This document shows positions 15,864 to 25,045 of a stretch of DNA of 64,000 bases, in pieces. The position numbers and the translations under genes are program-made. Location: positions 1-64,000 of the forward strand of contig CAKZON010000076.1 of assembly GCA_937136425.1 (NCBI GenBank), read 5' to 3'. This stretch comes from an uncultured Crocinitomix sp. Its GTDB lineage: Bacteria; Bacteroidota; Bacteroidia; Flavobacteriales_D; Crocinitomicaceae. Under the pieces are notes generated by a model. The model was not told the DNA's origin. It saw only the letters and a program-made list of their open reading frames with translations, and searched no databases. Within the stretch, counting starts at the first letter, position 1, and the number at the start of each line of letters is the position of its first letter.

Positions 15864-17981
15864 TTGTATTCAGTAAAAAACTATTTGATTAATTTTAGCA
15901 GAAATAATCCCTTGGATTTCTTATTTACATATCATCCCATTTGGATTTTTGCGGCTCTGCTCATTGCATTTGCATATGCTTTTATCCTTTATCGTAAAGA
16001 TAAATTATTAGAGGAGGTAAGTAAGGCCATAAAGTGGAGCTTGGCAATTTTTAGATTTGTAGCTGTTTTTGTAATTGCAATTCTTTTATTGGGAATTATT
16101 TTAGAGAATTTTACAGAGCGAAAAGAGAAACCTCTCCTATTTGTTGTTAATGATAATTCGGCATCAGTATTATTGTCAAAAGATTCAACCTATTATCAAA
16201 ACGAGTATTTAGAGCAATTGAATCAATTCTCTACTCGTTTGGAAGAAGATTTTGAGGTTGTCAATTATGATTTTTCTGCAGAATTGTCTCCAGGATTTTC
16301 TACTGATTATGATGGGAGATCTACTGATATCTCTGCTGTGTTTAATGGCATATATGATCAATACACGAATAGAAATATTGGCGGAATAGTATTAGCTACA
16401 GATGGGATTTACAATACCGGCGCAAATCCGTTGTATGCAATTGCACGCAAAAGTTTTCTACCCATTTTTACAATTGGTATAGGTGACACCAGTTTGGTTC
16501 GTGATGTACGTGTTGATCATGTTAATCATAATGAAATTGCTTTTTTAGGAAATCAATTTCCAGTAGAGGTTTCTATTTCAGAATCGCTTTGTAATGCAGA
16601 AAATGTAACTGTATCTATTTATGATGGAGATAAATTGATAAAAGAAGAACGCGTTAATTTTAATAGTGACGAAGCACAAGTTAAGGTGCAGTTTATTATG
16701 ACTGCTAGTCGTATTGGTTTTAGAAAATATAGAGCCGTTGTTAGCGCCGTGGAAAATGAATACAGCACAAAAAATAACTCTGCTAACTTTTATGTGGAAG
16801 TGATAGATGGTCGCCAAAAAATATTGATCGCAACACAAGCGCCACATCCTGATATTGGAGCCGTTCGTTACGTAATAGATAATAATAAAAATTATGAGGT
16901 TGATGTAATGAATATTGATAAGGTGGATAATTTAACGCCATATGATTTGGTGATTGTTCACAATTATAATGCAAAAAGTGAGGCGTTAAATACTTATATC
17001 GAAAATGGTGAAGGGCCTCTTTTATTATTGTTAGGCGCCCAATCAAATATGGCGGCATTGGAAAAATTAAAGGTTGGTTTTACGGGCACAAGTTCAGATG
17101 TGGAGGAAGTTGGCTTTGCACATAACCCTAACTACAAAGAGATTATTGTTTCAGCAGCTAGTATTCAGGTTTTTAGCAATGCTCCACCTTTGCAAGCTCC
17201 GTTTGGAAACTATAAGTTTAGTGATGCAGTTGAAATTCTAGCTTACCAACGAGTTGGTAATATCTCATTGGATAAACCGCTTATTTATTTTTCGCAAAAG
17301 CAAGAAAGTCGTTATGGTGTAATAATGGGTGAAGGGATTTGGAGATGGCGATTATATGATCAAATGAAAAATAAAGGCACTGCAAATTTTAGTGATTTTT
17401 TCGGCAAAATTATTACCTACTTGGCGGTGAAAGAAAATAAGGATCCATTTAAGGTGCATTTGAAAAATGAGTATACTGAAAATGAAACCATCTTGATTAA
17501 AGCCGAGTTGTACAATAAATCTTTTGATTTAGTAAATGATCCTGAGGTGAGTTTTAAATTTTCTAATGAAGAAGGTGATGAGTTTGAATCATTCTTTGTT
17601 AAAACCGCAAATGCTTATCAGCTGGATTTGGGTAAATTAAAGCAGGGCGTTTATAAATGGTCTGCCTCAACCGTTTTTCAGGATCAACGCTATTCAAAAT
17701 CTGGAACTTTCTTAGTGAGAGAGATTAAAATTGAATATTTAAATTCAGTTGCTAATCACCGTTTGTTAAGGAATATTGCTGCAAATTCTGGTGGAGAATT
17801 TTATTTTCCAAATGAAATTGATCAGTTAGAAAATTTGATTAATAACCGAGATGATATGGTGACTGTGGTATATCAGGAAAAAGAATTTGATGACTTGATA
17901 GATTACAAATGGCTCTTCTTTCTAATCGTCATCCTTTTCTCTGTCGAATGGTTTGTTCGTAAATTTAATGGAGCATATTAA
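15864..17981 (+). CDS. VWA-like (BatA-type) inner-membrane protein
   Basis: A 705-residue protein. Two N-terminal membrane helices (PIWIFAALLIAFAYAFIL and AIFRFVAVFVIAILLLGI) and one at the C-terminus (WLFFLIVILFSVEWFV) flank a large periplasmic part. Residues 85-220 resemble a von Willebrand A fold with a degenerate MIDAS, DNSASV in place of D-x-S-x-S, and GGIVLATDGIYNTG. Further Ig-like domains follow. A TAA lies in frame at 15861 and no ATG occurs until deep in the protein, so the start must be non-ATG; TTG at 15864 is the earliest. The family is often described as a membrane-anchored VWA protein without a defined role. Confidence 0.72.
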   Translation: MYSVKNYLINFSRNNPLDFLFTYHPIWIFAALLIAFAYAFILYRKDKLLEEVSKAIKWSLAIFRFVAVFVIAILLLGIILENFTERKEKPLLFVVNDNSASVLLSKDSTYYQNEYLEQLNQFSTRLEEDFEVVNYDFSAELSPGFSTDYDGRSTDISAVFNGIYDQYTNRNIGGIVLATDGIYNTGANPLYAIARKSFLPIFTIGIGDTSLVRDVRVDHVNHNEIAFLGNQFPVEVSISESLCNAENVTVSIYDGDKLIKEERVNFNSDEAQVKVQFIMTASRIGFRKYRAVVSAVENEYSTKNNSANFYVEVIDGRQKILIATQAPHPDIGAVRYVIDNNKNYEVDVMNIDKVDNLTPYDLVIVHNYNAKSEALNTYIENGEGPLLLLLGAQSNMAALEKLKVGFTGTSSDVEEVGFAHNPNYKEIIVSAASIQVFSNAPPLQAPFGNYKFSDAVEILAYQRVGNISLDKPLIYFSQKQESRYGVIMGEGIWRWRLYDQMKNKGTANFSDFFGKIITYLAVKENKDPFKVHLKNEYTENETILIKAELYNKSFDLVNDPEVSFKFSNEEGDEFESFFVKTANAYQLDLGKLKQGVYKWSASTVFQDQRYSKSGTFLVREIKIEYLNSVANHRLLRNIAANSGGEFYFPNEIDQLENLINNRDDMVTVVYQEKEFDDLIDYKWLFFLIVILFSVEWFVRKFNGAY

Positions 17982-18063
17982 TCTAGTTTCCAAGTAGATT
18001 TAACATTGCTTTTTTCGCATTCAGCTGCAATTTTATTACATTTAACAGACCAATTTACAAACC

Positions 18064-21000
18064 ATGATTAAAAGTCTTTGCACACTCCTCTTTCTAATAG
18101 TAGGGTTTTATTCCTTTGCGCAGCAAGTTGACCCTGAACAATATGCCACTGAATTTGAAGAGGCATATACAAATTACCCAATTATTCCTAAAGGATTATT
18201 AGAAGGGGTAGCCTTTGCTCAAACCCGAATTCAGCATATTGAAGGAAATAATGCAGGTTGTTCTGGAATTCCTCAAGTGAGTGGGGTAATGGGGCTAACC
18301 CATGATGGGAAAGGATATTTTAATAATAACCTAACTTATATTTCAGGATTGTCAGGTTATTCAATTAATGACATTAAAACAAAACCAGAAGTGAACATTA
18401 TGGCGTATGCAAAAGTGTATGCGCGAATAATGGAAAGAAAATCAGTGGCCACAGAGGATTTTCAAGGACATGATCAAATTTTAAAAACATTATCTGAAAT
18501 TCCGTGGAATAAAAATGAGGCTAGTGATTTTGCTTTGAGCTGCTTTACATATGAAGTTTTCCAATTTTTGAACAATGAAACATACCAATTGCTTTTTGCT
18601 TTGCCCGAGCGTGAAATAGATTTAACAGAGATTTATGGAGCTGAAAACTATGGTATATTATCAAGTCAGTCAGTTTTTATTTCATCTAAAGAAGTGTCGG
18701 ATGACGGGTTGCGAAAATTCAAAAAAATGAACAGGTCTGATGAATATGGACCAGCAATTTGGAATGCAGCACCTGCATGTAATTTTAGTTCACGTAGTGG
18801 TGTTGCTGTTTCTGCTGTAACGGTGCATACTATTCAAGGTTCGTATGCAGGAGCAATTTCATGGGCTCAAAATTGTATTTCCAATGTCTCTTATCATTAC
18901 GTTGCGCGTTCTTCTGACGGGCAAATAACACAAATGGTAGAAGAGGCTGATAAGGCTTGGCATGTTGGATCTGAAAATCCTTATACAATTGGAATAGAGC
19001 ATGAAGGCTATGTAGATGACCCGGTGTGGTACACTGAGGCTATGTATGAGGGATCGGCAAACCTAGTTCGTGATATTACAGAAAGCGGCTATGGAATAAA
19101 TCCTTTACGAACTTATAAGGGAGTTGCTACAGCCGGAACTTTAACATTGGGCGCCTGTACAAAAATAAAAGGGCATCAACATTTCCCTGGTGCTTTGCAT
19201 ACCGATCCAGGCATTAATTGGGATTGGGAGCATTATTATCAATTAATCAATGACGACCCTGAGGTTACGGTTTATACTTCAGCTACAGGAGTTATATTTG
19301 ATTCGGGTGGAGCAGCAGATAATTATGAAGATGATGAACGTCTTTTATTTCTTATTCAACCGACAGATGCAGCCTCAATTACTTTGAATGTGGTTAGTTT
19401 TAGTTTAGAGTTAGACTGGGATTTTATGTATATCTATGATGGCGAGAATTTAGACGCACCATTAATTGGTGTCTATACTGGAGAAGAAATAGATGATATA
19501 ATCACTTCATCAGGCGGAAGCATATTACTCGAATTTAGGTCAGATTGTAATACAACTGATTTAGGTTGGGAAATTGAATGGACAAGCATTGAAGGAACTG
19601 GTGATGGTGATGAATTAGCGCCATACACAGAGGTTCTATTAGAGGATGATTGGTATACAATGGACTTTCTAGCTTCATTTACAGATTTGGATGATACTGG
19701 AGGTTCAGGGGTTGATTATCAGTTTTATCAAGTCATAGATCATAACGGAACGGAGTGGCGTGCAAATGATAATCGCGGATTTTTCTCAGACAATTTTGAT
19801 GATGTTATTCATCCAGATTGGACTACTGAAACAGGAACTTGGGTGATTTCAGCAAGTACTCTGCAACAAACGGATGAAGGATTATATAACACAAATATTC
19901 ACGCCGAGTTAAATCAAGATGATGCGGACAGCTATTTATATCATTGGGCAGGAAAAATTGGTGGAATAGGAGATGATAAGCGGGCAGGATTACATTTTAT
20001 GTGTGATGATCCAACATTGTTGAACAGAGGAAATTCATACTTTGTTTGGTTTAGAGAAGATAATGATAAGATTCAAATTTATAAAGTGGTGGATGATGAA
20101 TTCACACTTTCAAATGAAGTAGATTTTGTTTTCAGTGCAGATACATGGTATGACTTTAAAACTGTTTTTGATAAAACTTCAGGTGAAATTCATGTATGGA
20201 TTAATAATGTTCATGCAATTTCTTGGATAGATGATGCTCCTTACACAAGCGGTAACTCTGTTTCTTTTCGTTCTGGCAGCTCTGTGTATAACGTGAACAA
20301 TTTTAAGGTGTACAAAAACCGTGTTGATGAAGGATTAATTTTAGTTGGTGCAGATGGAGATGCTCGTTATCAAAATGAAGACCCGTATACGCCTGCAGCA
20401 AAAATCAAGTCTATTATTATTGATTCTGCTTTAAATATTTCAACTATCGCTTCGCAGTTGGCAGATATTGATTGGACACCGCCATTAACTATTTCATATG
20501 TAAATGATGGAGTGGATGCCGATATTGAAACAACAACTTCTAATACAGAGCTCTCTGCAAATTGGGGCGAATCAACCGATCCTAATTCTGGCTTAGCCCG
20601 TTATTGGTATACGATTGGAACTTCTATTGGTGCTACAGATGTGGTACCATGGACGGACAATTGGTATGCAGACACCGTTACACATGCGGGACTCTCTTTG
20701 ACTTTAGGAGAAACTTATTACTTTTCTGTTGTATCAGAAAATGGAGCAGGATTACTTTCAGACACGGTTTATTCGAATGGTCAATTGCTAATAGAGCCAA
20801 CAGAAGAACCTGTTGCAGCATTTATTACAGATCATACTAACCTTTGTGGTTTAGATTCAATTCAATTAGAGAATGGAAGTACTGATGCTTTAACATATGA
20901 GTGGTTTATTCCTGATGGAACACCTTCTTATTCAATAGAGGTGAATCCGTATATTCAATTTCCTATATCAGGTATTTATACAGTTACACTTGTAGCAACT

Positions 21001-21567
21001 GGACCTGGAGGAGAAGATACGCTAATGCAAAATGTTTTTGTCGATTTAGATGCACCTCCAACAGCACTATTTGAGCCAAGTGTTTATGTAGTTTTATTGG
21101 ATGATGGTTTGGTGACTTTTGAAAATAATTCTCTAAATGCAGACGGTTATTATTGGACATTTGGAGATGGAGGTTCTTCTACAGACGAGTCGCCTTGGCA
21201 TACTTTTGAAGCTGTGGGAGATTTTTCAGTGTCACTCATTGCAATTAATGGAGATTGTCCAAATGATACCAGTTCTACAATTATTAAAGTACGTGAGGCA
21301 GATGGAATTTCTGAATTAGATGAATTTTCGATTTCTGTTTATCCTAATCCAGCAATTGATCAATTACAAATAAATACTTCTGTTGCCAGTAATGAAAATT
21401 TCTCAATTGTGCTATATGATGCACAAGGGCGCCAAGTTCTTCATAAAACTAATATGAATTTTACTGGAAATAATTCAATTTCAATAGCGCACCTTGCAAA
21501 AGGAGTCTATCATATTGAGGTATTGGTTGGTGAGCGCATGTTTACACAAAAACTCGTGGTTAATTAG
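18064..21567 (+). CDS. Multidomain T9SS-secreted cell-wall hydrolase: lysozyme-like plus amidase_2, CUB, PKD
   Basis: A 1167-residue secreted protein with a signal peptide ending near SFAQ. Residues 30-200 resemble a lysozyme/lytic transglycosylase fold (LLEGVAFAQTRIQHIE, VSGVMGLTHDG). Residues 240-390 are an N-acetylmuramoyl-L-alanine amidase domain with probable zinc ligands H255, H371 and D381 (VTVHTIQGS, KGHQHFPG, HTDPG). A CUB-like domain (400-510, DFMYIYDGE) follows, then a LamG/DUF1080-like jelly roll (560-750), an FN3-like segment, and PKD repeats (920-1075). It ends in a T9SS type A sorting domain (YPNPAIDQLQIN, KGVYHIEVLVG). It likely degrades peptidoglycan outside the cell, for feeding or attack on other bacteria (inference). 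Confidence 0.85.
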   Translation: MIKSLCTLLFLIVGFYSFAQQVDPEQYATEFEEAYTNYPIIPKGLLEGVAFAQTRIQHIEGNNAGCSGIPQVSGVMGLTHDGKGYFNNNLTYISGLSGYSINDIKTKPEVNIMAYAKVYARIMERKSVATEDFQGHDQILKTLSEIPWNKNEASDFALSCFTYEVFQFLNNETYQLLFALPEREIDLTEIYGAENYGILSSQSVFISSKEVSDDGLRKFKKMNRSDEYGPAIWNAAPACNFSSRSGVAVSAVTVHTIQGSYAGAISWAQNCISNVSYHYVARSSDGQITQMVEEADKAWHVGSENPYTIGIEHEGYVDDPVWYTEAMYEGSANLVRDITESGYGINPLRTYKGVATAGTLTLGACTKIKGHQHFPGALHTDPGINWDWEHYYQLINDDPEVTVYTSATGVIFDSGGAADNYEDDERLLFLIQPTDAASITLNVVSFSLELDWDFMYIYDGENLDAPLIGVYTGEEIDDIITSSGGSILLEFRSDCNTTDLGWEIEWTSIEGTGDGDELAPYTEVLLEDDWYTMDFLASFTDLDDTGGSGVDYQFYQVIDHNGTEWRANDNRGFFSDNFDDVIHPDWTTETGTWVISASTLQQTDEGLYNTNIHAELNQDDADSYLYHWAGKIGGIGDDKRAGLHFMCDDPTLLNRGNSYFVWFREDNDKIQIYKVVDDEFTLSNEVDFVFSADTWYDFKTVFDKTSGEIHVWINNVHAISWIDDAPYTSGNSVSFRSGSSVYNVNNFKVYKNRVDEGLILVGADGDARYQNEDPYTPAAKIKSIIIDSALNISTIASQLADIDWTPPLTISYVNDGVDADIETTTSNTELSANWGESTDPNSGLARYWYTIGTSIGATDVVPWTDNWYADTVTHAGLSLTLGETYYFSVVSENGAGLLSDTVYSNGQLLIEPTEEPVAAFITDHTNLCGLDSIQLENGSTDALTYEWFIPDGTPSYSIEVNPYIQFPISGIYTVTLVATGPGGEDTLMQNVFVDLDAPPTALFEPSVYVVLLDDGLVTFENNSLNADGYYWTFGDGGSSTDESPWHTFEAVGDFSVSLIAINGDCPNDTSSTIIKVREADGISELDEFSISVYPNPAIDQLQINTSVASNENFSIVLYDAQGRQVLHKTNMNFTGNNSISIAHLAKGVYHIEVLVGERMFTQKLVVN

Positions 21568-21714
21568 TGTTTGTTTAGAAATAGGTGAACATCAAATAAC
21601 CATTAATATAAATTTTCACGCACTCATCCTTTTTATTCTCTAAAAGCTGTAATTACCGTTTATTTTTAGGTAAATTTATCTGGATTTATTCTTGAGGTTT
21701 TAGTTGGATCCTTG

Positions 21715-21728
21715 AATCAATCTTGATT
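21715..21728. repeat. Small inverted repeat in the spacer before the BNR-repeat gene
   Basis: AATCAA-TC-TTGATT is a perfect 6-base-arm inverted repeat, 33 bases before the start at 21761. The rest of the 193-base spacer is AT-rich with no clear promoter or terminator. Confidence 0.3.
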
Positions 21729-21760
21729 ACCCTATGGAAGTTTTAATTAATTGATTAAAC

Positions 21761-24700
21761 ATGATGAAAAAATTATTGGTTGGTATCGCATTTATAATGA
21801 TTGCTGTTCCCTCTATCGCCCAAAAAAAAGATAAGAATAAAGATGCTGAAGAAAAGAAAGAGCTCATAAATTCTGGATTAGTTTCAGGATTAAGTTGGCG
21901 TAATATTGGCCCTGCTTTAACAGCTGGTCGAATTGCTGATATGGCTGTAAACCCTGATAATCCAAATGAGTATTATTTAGCAGTTGCTTCAGGTGGTGTT
22001 TGGAAAACAACCAACCACGGAACTACGTTTAATCCAATTTTTGACAATGAAAGTTCTTATTCAATCGGTTGTGTAACAATTGACCCTAATCAAACAGCAA
22101 CAGTTTGGGTTGGTACTGGAGAAAACAATAACCAACGTTCAGTGGCTTATGGCGACGGTGTATATAAATCATTGGATGGTGGTAATTCATGGAAGAATAT
22201 GGGGTTAAAGAACTCTGAACATATTTCAAAAATTATTGTTGATCCACGTAACTCAAATATTGTTTACGTTGCTGCATATGGACCACTTTGGTCGGCAGGA
22301 GGAGACCGAGGAGTTTATAAAACTGTTGATGGAGGTGAGAATTGGGAGTTGATTCATGCTGTTTCTGAAAATACAGGCGCAGCAGATTTAGTAATGGATC
22401 CTTCTAATCCGGATATTTTATATGCGGCATTTCATCAAAGAAGACGTCACGTATTTACTTATATCGGAGGAGGAGAAGAGAGTGCTGTATTTAAGTCTGT
22501 AGATGCTGGAAAGACATGGGTTGAATTAACTAGTGGACTGCCTACTGGTAAAATGGGGAGAGTTGGTTTAGCAATTTCTCCAGCTGATCCTAATTACGTT
22601 TATGCAATTGTTGAGGCGCAAAAAGGCGGTCAGGGATTCTACCGTTCAACAAATAAAGGAGCAAGTTGGGAAAAAAGAAGTTCATATAAAACAAGTGGTA
22701 ATTACTATCAAGAAATTTATTGTGATCCAATTAATAGAGATAAAATTTTCAGTTTAAGCACGTGGTTGCATCATTCTGTTGATGGTGGTAAATCCTTTGT
22801 CGCAACTGGTGAGACAAGTAAGCATGTTGATAATCATTGCATTTGGGTAAATCCTCAAGACACTGATCATTGGATTGTAGGTTGTGACGGTGGTTTGTAT
22901 GAAACTTGGGATCATGCAAACACATGGCAGTACAAACAAAATTTACCTATTACTCAATTTTATAAAGTATCTGTAGATAATGATGCTCCTTTTTACAATG
23001 TTTATGGCGGAACGCAAGATAATAACTCTTTAGGTGGTCCTTCAAGAACTATTAATAATGCAGGTATTCAAAATTCTGATTGGTATATCACAAATGGAGG
23101 TGATGGATTTGAATCACAGATAGATCCGACTGATCCTAATATTGTATACGCACAAGCACAATACGGATGGTTAGTTCGTTATGACAGAAAAAGTGGAGAG
23201 AAGATTGGAATTCAACCCATGCCAGGTAAAGGTGAAAAAGCGTATCGTTGGAATTGGGATGCTCCTTTAGTTATTTCTAATCACGATAATAAAACACTTT
23301 ATTTTGCTGCAAACAAAGTGTTTAAAAGTACGGACAGAGGAAATACATGGAAAACAATTTCGCCCGATTTAACACGTCAATTAGATCGTAATACTATGAA
23401 GGTGATGGGAGAAGTGCAATCTCCAGATGCTGTAATGAAAAATAAGTCGACTACAATTTTTGGAAACATTGTAGCTATGGATGAGTCTCCAAAAAATAAA
23501 GATTTAATTTATGTAGGAACGGATGACGGATTGATTCAAGTTACAACTGACGGTGGAGGTTCATGGAATAAGAAAGACAATTTCCCTGGAGTTCCAAAAA
23601 TGACTTATGTAAATATGCTTATCCCATCTCAACATGATGAAGGAACAGTTTATGCAGCATTCAATAATCATAAAAAAGGAGATTTTAAGCCTTATTTATT
23701 AAAGAGTACGGACAAAGGAAATTCATGGACTAATATCGCAGGTAATTTACCTGAAAGAGGATCTGTTTATGCCATTGCAGAAGATCATGTAAATCCTGAT
23801 TTATTATTTGCTGGAACTGAATTTGGTGTGTTTTTTACTGTTGACGGTGGGCAAAATTGGGTAGAACTTTCTGCTGGATTACCAACCATTGCTGTGCGTG
23901 ATATAGCAATTCAAAGAAGAGAAAATGATTTGGTAATTGGCACATTCGGTAGAGGCTTTTATGTCTTGGATAATTACGCTCCATTAAGAGAGTTGAATAA
24001 AGAGACAATTGATAAAGCGGCACATATTTTCAAGATTAAAACAGCTTTAGAATATGTTGAGTCTAATCCATTAGGATTGAGAGGCACAGGTTCACAAGGA
24101 GCTTCTCATTTTGCAACTCCGAATCCAGAGTTTGGAGCAACATTTACTTATTATTTAAAATCGGCACCAAAATCACCAAAAAAACAGCGTTGGGGTAAAG
24201 AGAAAAAGGCGAAGGAAGCTGGAACTGATATTGAGTATCCAACCTATGAAGAGTTTGTGGCAGAAGATACCTATGAAGATGCTTATTTACTATTTGTAAT
24301 TAAAGACAGTAAAGGGAATGAAGTGCGAAAATTAAAAACTGCTGCAAGTGAAGGTATGAATCGTATTACTTGGAATTTACGTTACCCAAGCACTAATCCA
24401 ATTAAAACAAGCGCAGGTGCGGTTGGAAGATACAGTAATCCGGATGAAGGACCTCTTGTATTACCCGGAACTTATGGTGTTGAAATGTACTTGAGTGATA
24501 ACGGTGTACTTTCAAAAGTGGCCGATTCACAATCATTCGAAGTTAAGGCTTTAGAGAATTCGTCATTGGCACGTCAATCTGAAGAAAACATAGCCTTTAA
24601 AAGAGATTTATCTGAATTGAGAAGAAGAATGAGGGGTACTTCTAATCAGTTAAATGAAACAGATAATTCATTGAGTCATATTAAAGCAGCTATTCAGCAA

Positions 24701-25045
24701 TATCCTGATGCCAATATTAATTGGATGAAAGAGGTTAAAGCCTTGGAGAAATTAATGCACGATATTAATATTAGCCTTTGGGGAGATTATCACAAATCAA
24801 GCAGGGATGTTGAAACATTGCCAAGTGCAGGAGGTAGGTTAGAAACAATTGTTTATCAATGTTGGTATTCAACTTCTGATGTTACTTCAACCCAAAAAGA
24901 GCAACTCTCAATTGCAAAAGTTGAATACGCCCAAATTCGATCTAAAGTAGATGAATTACTCATGCGTGTTGGAGAACTAGAGAAACAAATGAATATTGCA
25001 GGAGTTCCTTATACACCTAATCGTCCAGATTGGAAGAATGATTAG
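21761..25045 (+). CDS. Exported BNR/Asp-box (sortilin-like) beta-propeller protein
   Basis: A 1094-residue protein with a signal peptide (KLLVGIAFIMIAVPSIAQ). At least eight Asp-box motifs (S/T-x-D-x-G-x-T/S-W) are visible: SLDGGNSW, TVDGGENW, SVDAGKTW, STDRGNTW, TTDGGGSW, STDKGNSW and TVDGGQNW among them. They form one or two VPS10/sortilin-type propellers over residues 45-760. A proline-rich Ig-like segment and a helical C-terminal region (970-1090) follow. There is no T9SS sorting domain. Proteins of this layout are often labelled glycosyl hydrolases, but no catalytic acid pair can be assigned from sequence, so enzyme activity is not claimed. Starts at the first of two adjacent ATGs. Confidence 0.8.
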   Translation: MMKKLLVGIAFIMIAVPSIAQKKDKNKDAEEKKELINSGLVSGLSWRNIGPALTAGRIADMAVNPDNPNEYYLAVASGGVWKTTNHGTTFNPIFDNESSYSIGCVTIDPNQTATVWVGTGENNNQRSVAYGDGVYKSLDGGNSWKNMGLKNSEHISKIIVDPRNSNIVYVAAYGPLWSAGGDRGVYKTVDGGENWELIHAVSENTGAADLVMDPSNPDILYAAFHQRRRHVFTYIGGGEESAVFKSVDAGKTWVELTSGLPTGKMGRVGLAISPADPNYVYAIVEAQKGGQGFYRSTNKGASWEKRSSYKTSGNYYQEIYCDPINRDKIFSLSTWLHHSVDGGKSFVATGETSKHVDNHCIWVNPQDTDHWIVGCDGGLYETWDHANTWQYKQNLPITQFYKVSVDNDAPFYNVYGGTQDNNSLGGPSRTINNAGIQNSDWYITNGGDGFESQIDPTDPNIVYAQAQYGWLVRYDRKSGEKIGIQPMPGKGEKAYRWNWDAPLVISNHDNKTLYFAANKVFKSTDRGNTWKTISPDLTRQLDRNTMKVMGEVQSPDAVMKNKSTTIFGNIVAMDESPKNKDLIYVGTDDGLIQVTTDGGGSWNKKDNFPGVPKMTYVNMLIPSQHDEGTVYAAFNNHKKGDFKPYLLKSTDKGNSWTNIAGNLPERGSVYAIAEDHVNPDLLFAGTEFGVFFTVDGGQNWVELSAGLPTIAVRDIAIQRRENDLVIGTFGRGFYVLDNYAPLRELNKETIDKAAHIFKIKTALEYVESNPLGLRGTGSQGASHFATPNPEFGATFTYYLKSAPKSPKKQRWGKEKKAKEAGTDIEYPTYEEFVAEDTYEDAYLLFVIKDSKGNEVRKLKTAASEGMNRITWNLRYPSTNPIKTSAGAVGRYSNPDEGPLVLPGTYGVEMYLSDNGVLSKVADSQSFEVKALENSSLARQSEENIAFKRDLSELRRRMRGTSNQLNETDNSLSHIKAAIQQYPDANINWMKEVKALEKLMHDINISLWGDYHKSSRDVETLPSAGGRLETIVYQCWYSTSDVTSTQKEQLSIAKVEYAQIRSKVDELLMRVGELEKQMNIAGVPYTPNRPDWKND

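Noticed and set aside
21761-25045. Glycosyl hydrolase or sialidase activity for the Asp-box protein
   Set aside because: Asp boxes are structural; no catalytic residues could be assigned.
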